NCBI RefSeq assembly: GCF_046035435.1
Contig: NZ_JBFNFH010000007.1
DNA: 64,000 bases
Reading direction: 5' to 3' (one strand)
DNA from: Helcococcus bovis
GTDB lineage: Bacteria > Bacillota > Clostridia > Tissierellales > Peptoniphilaceae
Shown piece by piece: positions 7,659-14,612 of the stretch; positions within the stretch are counted from its first letter, which is position 1; every line of letters begins with the position of its first letter. The notes below the pieces were generated by a model. It saw nothing but the letters and a program-made list of their open reading frames with translations. It was not told where the DNA came from and did not search any database. A program made the position numbers and the translations under genes.

Positions 7659-7691
7659 GAGAAGTGGAGAAATAATCTACTTCTCTTTTTT
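7659..7691 (+). terminator. Terminator before the replication initiator gene
   Basis: GAGAAGT (7659-7665) pairs with ACTTCTC (7679-7685), then six T. Confidence 0.65.
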
Positions 7692-7708
7692 ATTGCAAGG
7701 AGAAGAAA

Positions 7709-8482
7709 ATGAGTGATAACAAAAAATATTATTATCTCAAGCTAAAGGAAGATTTCTTTACAAGTGAAACCATAACCTTGCTTGAGAGTATGAAAGACGG
7801 AGTAATGTATTCCAATATTTTACTAAAACTGTATCTGATGAGCCTTAAAAATAACGGCAAGCTGATATTCAGAGATAACATACCATATACAACGGAAATG
7901 ATTGCAACCATAACACGCCATCAAGTAGGTACTGTGGAGAGGGCAATAAAAATATTTTTGGAGTTGGAACTGATAGACCAATTACCCGATAACATTTTGT
8001 ATATGGCAGATATAGAGCTTTTCATTGGAAAATCATCAACAGAGGGCGAAAGAAAGCGGAAAGCAAGGCTTGAAAATCAAGAAAAAATACGACTTTTAGA
8101 GGACACTTATCTAAATAATGGTGGACAAATGTCCGCCACTTGTCCACCAGAGAATAGAGATAAGAGATTAGATATTAGAGATAAGAGAGAGGGGGAAGAA
8201 GAAACCCAACTGTCCGACCCAATCCTTTATGGAGAATATAAAAATATCCGTTTAACCGATGAAGAATACCAAAAGCTACAAGACAAGTTACAAAGTCATA
8301 CCATTACAATGATTGAAAAATTATCAAGATATATCAAAAGTAAAGGAACAGACTACAAAGACCACTATGTAACAATCCTAAATTGGTATGAACAGGACAA
8401 AGAGAAACTAACACAGAAAAATATTCAAAATGGAAGTTCTAAAATCTACTCAACCAACTATGAGGATAGCGACAGCTTATAA
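7709..8482 (+). CDS. Replication initiator, phage replisome-organizer N-terminal domain
   Basis: 257 residues. The N-terminal ~120 residues match the phage replisome-organizer domain: YYYLKLKEDFF at the start, then a winged-helix region with G-x-MYSNILLKLYL and ITRHQVGTVERAI. This domain binds the origin and, with the DnaC-like loader encoded next, would start replication of the excised element. Residues about 125-165 are a low-complexity linker whose DNA carries repeats that may be the origin. The C-terminal part is charged and helical. AAGGAGA supports the start. The gene belongs to a rep-loader-recombinase block typical of serine-recombinase mobilizable elements. Confidence 0.8.
   Translation: MSDNKKYYYLKLKEDFFTSETITLLESMKDGVMYSNILLKLYLMSLKNNGKLIFRDNIPYTTEMIATITRHQVGTVERAIKIFLELELIDQLPDNILYMADIELFIGKSSTEGERKRKARLENQEKIRLLEDTYLNNGGQMSATCPPENRDKRLDIRDKREGEEETQLSDPILYGEYKNIRLTDEEYQKLQDKLQSHTITMIEKLSRYIKSKGTDYKDHYVTILNWYEQDKEKLTQKNIQNGSSKIYSTNYEDSDSL
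8120..8188. repeat. Repeats inside the initiator gene, candidate replication origin
   Basis: GGTGGACAA (8120-8128) and TTGTCCACC (8140-8148) form a perfect inverted repeat containing further TGTCC copies. A 13-mer, TAGAGATAAGAGA, is directly repeated at 8155-8167 and 8176-8188, period 21 bp. Confidence 0.5.
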
Positions 8483-8614
8483 ATATCATATAACGAGGTG
8501 TAAAGGTGTTTTTAGAGCATTAAAGCTAAAAGAGGTATCAGAGTATGCCTAAGATAAAAAACAAGCCTTAAAACGCATTCCACCACTTAACACGAAAAAA
8601 GGAGAATGAAAGTT

Positions 8615-9466
8615 ATGAATAACAAAGAAAATCAAAATATAATTACTACAAAAATTCAAGGTACAAATTTTACCTACAACAAAGATACTCACTATGAAAA
8701 AGATGGACACATCTATTGCAAGACTTGTAATGAGAGAATAGACGGCAGAGTAATTCCGATGTTGGATAAGCCTATGATTTTTAGAATATCTTGTAAGTGT
8801 GATAGAGATAGAGCAGAGCAAGAAACGCTAAGGGAAAAGCAGATTGAACAGGATAGGTTAAGACAAAACTGCTTTATATCCAAAAATCAAATAGCCTACA
8901 CCTTTGAAAATGCCGATGAAGATACAGATAAGGAAATCATCAAAAAAGCAAAGAACTATGTAAAACATTTTGAAGAAATGAGAAAAGATAATGTTGGACT
9001 GCTACTTTACGGAAATGTAGGAAGTGGAAAGACATATATAGCTTGTGCTATTGCTAATTTAATCATCACAGAGTATTCATATACAGTCAAGATGAGAAAC
9101 TTTGCCCAGATACTAAATGACTTACAAAAAGGCGGCTTTAACCTTGATAGAAATGAGTATATTGAGCAAATAACAAATCCTACCCTCTTAATACTTGATG
9201 ATTTTGGAATAGAGAGAAACACAGAATATGCCTTAGAACAGATTTACAATGTAATCAATGCAAGATGCCTAAAGGCAAGACCAACCATTATAACTACCAA
9301 CCTAAACTTTAAGGATATGGAACAAGAACAGGAAGATATAATGCTTTGCAGGATTTATTCAAGGATAATAGAGATGTGTTTACCTCTTAGAGTAACGGGA
9401 CTTGATAGAAGAAAAATACAAAGTAAAGAAAAGCTGAAGAAAGCACAAAACTTAATAGATGAATGA
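8615..9466 (+). CDS. DnaC-like ATP-binding helicase loader
   Basis: 283 residues. Residues about 25-65 hold a zinc-binding-type region (C-K-T-C and C-K-C). The AAA+ core has Walker A GNVGSGKT at about 134-141 and Walker B LLILDDFG. The family loads the replicative helicase at an origin marked by the initiator encoded just upstream. The ATG at 8615 is preferred because GGAG lies 10 bases upstream; the in-frame ATG at 8606 almost touches it. A terminator follows. Adjacent initiator and loader genes suggest the nested element replicates after excision, but that is inferred. Confidence 0.85.
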   Translation: MNNKENQNIITTKIQGTNFTYNKDTHYEKDGHIYCKTCNERIDGRVIPMLDKPMIFRISCKCDRDRAEQETLREKQIEQDRLRQNCFISKNQIAYTFENADEDTDKEIIKKAKNYVKHFEEMRKDNVGLLLYGNVGSGKTYIACAIANLIITEYSYTVKMRNFAQILNDLQKGGFNLDRNEYIEQITNPTLLILDDFGIERNTEYALEQIYNVINARCLKARPTIITTNLNFKDMEQEQEDIMLCRIYSRIIEMCLPLRVTGLDRRKIQSKEKLKKAQNLIDE

Positions 9467-9467
9467 G

Positions 9468-9504
9468 AGCGATTGGAAAAGTAAGAAATTCTAATCGCTT
9501 TTTT
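9468..9504 (+). terminator. Terminator after the helicase-loader gene
   Basis: AGCGATT (9468-9474) pairs with AATCGCT (9493-9499), followed by a T run to 9504. Confidence 0.75.
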
Positions 9505-9527
9505 AATTGCAAGGAAAGGAGTAACCG

Positions 9528-9731
9528 ATGAAAAAAGAAAAGACAAGATATATTGTAAAACGAAACTATGCAACTCAAAGAACGGGAGCAGAAGCGTTTA
9601 TCAAACTGATTAAAAAAGATAATAATATTGAATATACACAACATAATATTGATAAAGATAAGAATGTGTGCTATACTAAAGACAGTTTTAGAGAGGGTTG
9701 TGTCATTCCTAAAAATCCAAAGGAGGAATAG
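9528..9731 (+). CDS. Small hypothetical protein preceding the serine recombinase
   Basis: 67 residues, basic, no membrane segment and no motif recognised beyond an RTGAEAFIKLIKKD helix. A good ribosome-binding site (AAAGGAG) precedes the ATG, and the stop lies 3 nt before the recombinase start, so the two are almost certainly co-transcribed and translationally linked. Position suggests an accessory factor or directionality factor for the recombinase, but nothing in the sequence proves this. Confidence 0.6.
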   Translation: MKKEKTRYIVKRNYATQRTGAEAFIKLIKKDNNIEYTQHNIDKDKNVCYTKDSFREGCVIPKNPKEE

Positions 9732-9734
9732 GAA

Positions 9735-11381
9735 ATGATACAAACAAATTCAAATCACTTTTCATATCGGACTGCAATTTATTGCAGACTGTCTAAAGAT
9801 GATGAGCAGAAAGGAGAGAGTGCCAGCATACAAAACCAAAGGGATATTCTTGAACATTATGTCAAGGCAAGAGGTTGGAATATAGTTGATGTCTATGTCG
9901 ATGACGGATACACAGGCTTAAATACCAATCGCCCCTCATTTCAAAGACTGATAAAAGATGTTGAGGATAGAAAAATTGATATAGTCATAACCAAAGACTT
10001 ATCAAGACTTGGAAGAAACTATCTTCAAACAGGATATTATACTGAGAATTTCTTTCCGAAAAACGGAGTGAGATATATCGCAGTCAATGACGGAGTGGAT
10101 ACCTTACAAGACAATAATGAGATAGTCCCCTTTAAAAATGTACTAAATGAGTTTTATTCAAGAGATGTTTCAAAGAAGATGAAATCGGCTTACCTCACAA
10201 GAGCAAGACAAGGTAAATTTACAGGCTGCCTTGCACCATTCGGATATATGAAAAATCCGAATGATACTTACTCTCTTATGGTAGATGAAGAAACTTCGTG
10301 GATAGTGAAAAAAATATATGACCTTGCTATTAGCGGATATGGAGTACAGGCAATCAGAAGAATACTCTTTGATGAAAAAATTCCTACACCTACTTGGTGG
10401 AATAGGAAAAAGGGACTTAGAAATGTCTTTACAAAATTAGAACAAACCGTAAAAGACGGTGAGTATTGGTGGGACTGTACTACAATCAAGGAGATAATTG
10501 AAAACCCTGTTTATCTTGGACACACGGCAAGTCAGAAAGCAAACTATCAATTCAAAATCGGTTGGTTATCTGATAAACCGAAAGATGATTGGATAGTTGT
10601 AGAAAACACCCACGAACCTATCGTTTCAGAAGATACCTATAAAATGGCAAATGAAAAGATAGAAAGTAGGAAGCGACCTTTTAAGACAGGAGAAGAAAGT
10701 ATCTTCGCAGGACTTGTTAAATGCCATGATTGTGGGAAAGCCTTAAATCTTGGAAGAAACAACTCAAAGAAAAAAGAGAAAATACTCACTTGTAACACTT
10801 ATCGCAGATACGGAAAAAACTTGTGTACTCAGCATAGGATATACTTTGATACTCTTTATGAAATCGTACTTGCAGATATTAGAAAGAATGCAGACTTCGC
10901 TTTAAAAGATGAAAAGGAAGTCTTAAAGGCTCTTGAAAAATCAAGAGATACAGAAAATGAAGAAGAACAAATCTATATTGCAAAGAAGATTGAAGAAGAT
11001 AGTAAAAGAGTGGCAGAGCTTGGTAACAAGATTGAGAAACTCTATGATGATTGGATAAATAAGAAAATCAGCGAGAGCAATTTCCAAAGAATACTTGAAA
11101 AATCTCAAGATGAGCAAGAGCTTTTAACAAAGCGAATTGAGGAAATGGAAAGAAAAGTTGTTACAAGTAGAGTAGATGAAAATGGTGTCTATAAATGGAT
11201 AGAACTCATCAAGAAACACAAGAATATTAAGAAGCTGGACAAAGAAACCTTAAATGAACTCATCTCAAAAATCTATGTTCACGAAAAGGAAGTAGTGGAC
11301 GGAGAAATCACCCAAATAATAGAAATACATTACAATTTCATAGGAAATACAGACAGCTTACAGGTCAGCTACAATCTCTAA
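9735..11381 (+). CDS. Large serine recombinase (integrase/excisionase of the nested element)
   Basis: 548 residues in the order expected for TndX/TnpX-type recombinases: a resolvase catalytic domain (about 12-155) with nucleophile Ser20 in YCRLSKDDE and the LSRLGRNYLQTG motif, a recombinase domain (about 170-300), a zinc ribbon (C-x2-C in CHDCGKAL, with later cysteines around 355 and 368), then a coiled coil (about 385-480). The gene ends 9 nt before the right junction core, the usual location for the recombinase of such elements. It would catalyse insertion into and excision from maff2 through the shared AAGCA core. GGAGGAATAGGAAATG gives a strong start. Confidence 0.93.
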   Translation: MIQTNSNHFSYRTAIYCRLSKDDEQKGESASIQNQRDILEHYVKARGWNIVDVYVDDGYTGLNTNRPSFQRLIKDVEDRKIDIVITKDLSRLGRNYLQTGYYTENFFPKNGVRYIAVNDGVDTLQDNNEIVPFKNVLNEFYSRDVSKKMKSAYLTRARQGKFTGCLAPFGYMKNPNDTYSLMVDEETSWIVKKIYDLAISGYGVQAIRRILFDEKIPTPTWWNRKKGLRNVFTKLEQTVKDGEYWWDCTTIKEIIENPVYLGHTASQKANYQFKIGWLSDKPKDDWIVVENTHEPIVSEDTYKMANEKIESRKRPFKTGEESIFAGLVKCHDCGKALNLGRNNSKKKEKILTCNTYRRYGKNLCTQHRIYFDTLYEIVLADIRKNADFALKDEKEVLKALEKSRDTENEEEQIYIAKKIEEDSKRVAELGNKIEKLYDDWINKKISESNFQRILEKSQDEQELLTKRIEEMERKVVTSRVDENGVYKWIELIKKHKNIKKLDKETLNELISKIYVHEKEVVDGEITQIIEIHYNFIGNTDSLQVSYNL

Positions 11382-11390
11382 TTAGCCATA

Positions 11391-11468
11391 AAGCAGCTAA
11401 TGGGTGGTGGAGGACTTATATTATTAGGTATAAAGGTAGTTCCACTATTAGCAAATTTATTTGGTTAA
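11391..11468 (+). pseudogene. Maff2 C-terminal fragment, right side of the insertion
   Basis: From the AAGCA core the frame reads K-Q-L-M-G-G-G-G-L followed by the hydrophobic ILLGIKVVPLLANLFG end typical of Maff2, stopping at 11466-11468. It continues exactly from codon 48 of the fragment at 208. An ATG at 11400 could allow re-initiation after the recombinase stop, giving a 22-residue peptide, but no clear ribosome-binding site is present. Confidence 0.88.
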
Positions 11469-11472
11469 TATT

Positions 11473-13290
11473 ATGAAAAACACAAAAAACTTATTTAGTA
11501 AAAATATAGTTTTAATATTTGAAATATCAGTATTTACATTTTTAGCATATATAATTAATAACATATTATATATGCTAAGAGTAAATAACTTTAATAAGAA
11601 TTTTTTTGAAGAATTAAACATATCTTTTGATATTTCAGATATATTATTTACTATATTTTTTACATTTATCATATATATAGCATATAAACAGTATTCTAAA
11701 AACAGAAAAATAAAATTAAAAATGTTAAAACATAAAAACAAAGAGTATGGATCAGCAGAATGGGGATCAGCAGAAGATATAGCACCTTTTATCGATAAAG
11801 ACTTTTCAAGAAATATATTATTTACAGAAACGGAAAGATTAACGTTAGAAATTGAGAGAGAAGATTTTAAGCTTAACAGAAACCATAACTCAATTATCGT
11901 AGGTATGCCAGGAACTGGTAAAACATGGTTATTTATAGTATCTAATTTACTTCAAAATACTGGATCATACGTTGTAACAGACACAAAAGGATCAACAATT
12001 AAACTCACAGGACATTTTATGAAAAAAAAGAAAAAAGACATAAAAGTCTTTAATACAAAAAATCCTGAATTGTCATTAAAATATAACCCTTTTGCTTATA
12101 TAAAAAATGAATTAGATATTCTTTCTATTACAAATACTATAATGAATGCCACCGAAGATATTGGCACAAATAAAGGAGATAGTTTTTGGGTAAAAGCTGA
12201 AAGACTTTTTTTTACAGCGATAATTGGATATTTGTTTGAAACGCAACATTTTGAAAATATAAATATTAAACATTTTTTAGATATTATTATCGAAGTTAGA
12301 AATGCAGAAAATGAAAATAATAATGAAGATGAAGTATCAGATGAAGTAGATATGATGTTTAAGGACTTAGAAGCAAAAGAAGGAAATGTTTTCGCAGTAA
12401 GACAATATAAAAAATATTTAACTGGAGCATCAAAAAGTCGATCAAGTATTATATTATCTGTTTGTGCAAGAATGAGCGTTTTTGATATCGATGTAATTAG
12501 AAATTTAACATCAGAAGATCAATTAGAACTAAATAATTTAGCAAATGGAAATTCCATACTTTATATTATAACAAGTGATAGTGATCGGACTTTAGATTTT
12601 TTAAATTCAGTATTATATTCACAACTAATACAAATTTTGTATAAGGAAGCTGATAATAATTATGGGGGGAGTTTTCCAAAACCTGTATCTTTATTTTTAG
12701 ATGAGTTTAAACAGCTTAGAATTAATAATTTTGAAGACATTATTTCAACGAATAGAAGTAGAAATATACCAATTCATATATTAATTCAAGCTACAAGTCA
12801 ACTAAAAGAAGCATATAAAGAATCTTATTCAAGCATAATGGGGAATTGTGATTCTTATCTTTTTTTAGGATCTAAAGAAAAAGAAACCTTAAAAGATTTA
12901 TCTGAAACGCTTGATAAAGCAACAATTTTAGAGAAAAATTCTTCAAAAACATATTCAAATAATAGATCTGTATCACAAAATGAAAAAAATATTGGTCGTA
13001 ATCTATTAAGTGTGGGAGAATTAACGAAATTAAGACAAGATGAATGTATATATATTTTAAGAGGTTTATCACCATTTAAGAGTAAAAAATATATGACAAA
13101 TAAACATAAATATTACAATGAATTATATCATGTTAAGGAAGAATTTGATAAAAAAACAAAAGAAAAAATTATAAATAAATATAATGTTTTTGATTTAAAA
13201 GAATACATTAAAAAATATGAAGAAGAAACTAATAAAATAAGTTTTACTAATTCAACAATTGTTGAAGAATATGAATTTATTGATAATTAA
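11473..13290 (+). CDS. VirD4-type conjugative coupling ATPase
   Basis: 605 residues. Two membrane segments in the first ~80 residues are followed by a TraG/VirD4 ATPase: Walker A GMPGTGKT at 144-151, a DTKGS motif, and Walker B SLFLDEF. It docks the relaxase-DNA complex at the mating pore. The ATG at 11473 is chosen because it lies 4 nt after the maff2 stop, and there is no good independent ribosome-binding site, implying translation normally coupled to maff2. The nested element now separates virD4 from the leader and ribosome-binding site of maff2, so expression is probably altered unless read-through from the recombinase gene compensates. Confidence 0.9.
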   Translation: MKNTKNLFSKNIVLIFEISVFTFLAYIINNILYMLRVNNFNKNFFEELNISFDISDILFTIFFTFIIYIAYKQYSKNRKIKLKMLKHKNKEYGSAEWGSAEDIAPFIDKDFSRNILFTETERLTLEIEREDFKLNRNHNSIIVGMPGTGKTWLFIVSNLLQNTGSYVVTDTKGSTIKLTGHFMKKKKKDIKVFNTKNPELSLKYNPFAYIKNELDILSITNTIMNATEDIGTNKGDSFWVKAERLFFTAIIGYLFETQHFENINIKHFLDIIIEVRNAENENNNEDEVSDEVDMMFKDLEAKEGNVFAVRQYKKYLTGASKSRSSIILSVCARMSVFDIDVIRNLTSEDQLELNNLANGNSILYIITSDSDRTLDFLNSVLYSQLIQILYKEADNNYGGSFPKPVSLFLDEFKQLRINNFEDIISTNRSRNIPIHILIQATSQLKEAYKESYSSIMGNCDSYLFLGSKEKETLKDLSETLDKATILEKNSSKTYSNNRSVSQNEKNIGRNLLSVGELTKLRQDECIYILRGLSPFKSKKYMTNKHKYYNELYHVKEEFDKKTKEKIINKYNVFDLKEYIKKYEEETNKISFTNSTIVEEYEFIDN

Positions 13291-13310
13291 CATAAAGGAT
13301 AGAGGGAAAA

Positions 13311-14186
13311 ATGATGGGAATTGATCTATTTAATCCATTTCAAGGTTGGACTGAGAGTCTTATAAACTCAATAATAAAAGGATATGAAAATATACAAGAA
13401 GATATGATAAATTCAATTAATAATATATCACCTCTTCTTGAACAATCTCCTTTAAAATATTCCCCCTCTGCATGGAATATGGTTACTACAATATCAACAA
13501 ATGTTATTTTAGTAATTGCTGGATTAATATTTGCTTATTTATTGACGATAGAACTTATAGAAATGATTACACAAAAAAATAATTATCATGAAATAGAAAG
13601 TTTTCAAATATTTGTATGGATTTTAAAGATTGCAATAGGTGTAATGATTTTAAAAAATTATATAACAATAATTAATGCTATTTTCGATGTAGGAGGTTGG
13701 GCGTTAAATAAATTAACTGAAATGGTTAATTTGACGACAAAAGGAGCAAGTTTAACATATGATTTAGGGGGAAAAACAGTCGAGCAAGTCGCAGAGGAAT
13801 TAGGAATATTTGCAGCTGGTCGAGATTATTTTATAACTATGATATTAAGTTTTATATTTAAGGGAATTGGGATTTTAATAAATGTAGTCGTAATAGGTAG
13901 ATTTTTTGAAATATACTTATATTCTATAATTGGAACTATACCTCTTGCAACATTAGCAACTAAAGAATATAGAAGTATAGGTTTAAATTTTATAAAAAAT
14001 ATATTTGCTTTATCTTTACAAGGTTTATTAATAATTGCCTGTTTAGCAATTTATATTGCTTTAACACAAGGTCAGTTACAAGGAGAAGGAATAAACGCAT
14101 TAAAGATACTAGCTTTTGGTATAGTATTAGTATTTACTTTATTTAAGACAAAAAGTATAGCACAATCAGTATTAGACGCAAGATAA
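13311..14186 (+). CDS. VirB6/TrbL-like mating-pore membrane protein
   Basis: 291 residues with at least six hydrophobic segments (about 55-80, 100-120, 170-190, 195-220, 230-250, 255-275) after an amphipathic N-terminus. Size, topology and position between VirD4 and the PrgI/VirB4 pair fit the VirB6-like inner-membrane channel subunit of Gram-positive conjugation systems. AGAGGG precedes tandem ATG codons at 13311 and 13314; either could be used. The assignment rests on context and topology more than on motifs. Confidence 0.8.
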   Translation: MMGIDLFNPFQGWTESLINSIIKGYENIQEDMINSINNISPLLEQSPLKYSPSAWNMVTTISTNVILVIAGLIFAYLLTIELIEMITQKNNYHEIESFQIFVWILKIAIGVMILKNYITIINAIFDVGGWALNKLTEMVNLTTKGASLTYDLGGKTVEQVAEELGIFAAGRDYFITMILSFIFKGIGILINVVVIGRFFEIYLYSIIGTIPLATLATKEYRSIGLNFIKNIFALSLQGLLIIACLAIYIALTQGQLQGEGINALKILAFGIVLVFTLFKTKSIAQSVLDAR

Positions 14187-14189
14187 AAT

Positions 14190-14210
14190 TTTTGTTCATT
14201 TTGAACAAAA
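14190..14210. promoter_or_regulatory. 21-bp palindrome, copy 2, upstream of prgI
   Basis: Same arms as copy 1 (TTTTGTTCA, TGAACAAAA) but with loop TTT instead of AAA, so it is inverted relative to the other copies. It is followed by TAGAAAGAGG, and the start codon is at 14226. Confidence 0.8.
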
Positions 14211-14225
14211 TAGAAAGAGGGGTAT

Positions 14226-14612
14226 ATGGCTTTTGCAAAAATTCCAAAAGATATTAATTTAATTGAAACAAAATTAGTAGGTAATTTTACAAAAAGACAA
14301 GTTATAACAATGTCAATAGCAAGTGCTATTAGTGTACCATTATTTACAATACTTAATTCAAAATTTGGAAGTGGAGTTGCTTTATATGGTTTATTTTTGA
14401 CTTCATTTCCAATATTTTTTTTAGGATTTTATAAAAAAAATAATGAATACATTGATGTGAAATTACTCAACATAATTAATCGAGTAATATTAAATAAACA
14501 GATTAGAGTATATAAATCTACAACTAATTTAGAAATATTGGAAAAAATAAATTTTGTTCAAAATGAACAAAATAGAAAGGGGAAAAATGTTAAAAACAAA
14601 AAGAAAAAGTAA
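14226..14612 (+). CDS. PrgI family (VirB3-like) membrane protein
   Basis: 128 residues starting with A-K-I-P-K-D-I, the standard opening of PrgI proteins, followed by a pair of membrane helices (about 30-50 and 55-75) and a cytoplasmic tail. PrgI corresponds to VirB3 and works with VirB4 at the base of the pore. The reading frame runs 26 nt into virB4 and therefore translates copy 3 of the palindrome as FVQNEQNRK near its C-terminus. The C-terminal NVKNKKKK is outside the family's usual core. Confidence 0.85.
   Translation: MAFAKIPKDINLIETKLVGNFTKRQVITMSIASAISVPLFTILNSKFGSGVALYGLFLTSFPIFFLGFYKKNNEYIDVKLLNIINRVILNKQIRVYKSTTNLEILEKINFVQNEQNRKGKNVKNKKKK
14552..14572. promoter_or_regulatory. 21-bp palindrome, copy 3, inside prgI and upstream of virB4
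   Basis: Arms TTTTGTTCA and TGAACAAAA around AAA, then TAGAAAGGGG, with the virB4 ATG 14 nt after the right arm. It lies within the coding sequence of prgI. Confidence 0.8.

Larger units (their letters stand above)
346..11395 (+). mobile_element. Nested integrative mobilizable element inserted in maff2 (serine recombinase type)
   Basis: The maff2 frame breaks at AAGCA (346-350) and resumes at AAGCA (11391-11395), so these mark the two junctions. The insert is about 11.05 kb, less AT-rich than the surrounding ICE, and carries its own recombinase, relaxase, replication genes and cargo, all on the + strand. Near the left junction GGCTAA lies at 357-362 and near the right junction TTAGCC at 11382-11387, an inverted pair that could be part of the recombinase-binding arms. 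The recombinase stop codon is only 9 nt from the right core. Joining the flanks at AAGCA recreates an uninterrupted 71-codon Maff2. Confidence 0.92.

Noticed and set aside
9387..9743. 118-residue minus-strand frame opposite the loader end and the 67-residue gene
   Set aside because: It lies opposite two genes with good start sites and spans a terminator; its hydrophobic composition is that of an antisense AT-rich frame.
14554..14586. TTG-initiated extensions beginning M-F-K-M-N-K before virB4, the maff2 fragment and the small coiled-coil gene
   Set aside because: They only translate the repeated palindrome; in each case a ribosome-binding site and ATG follow directly after it.
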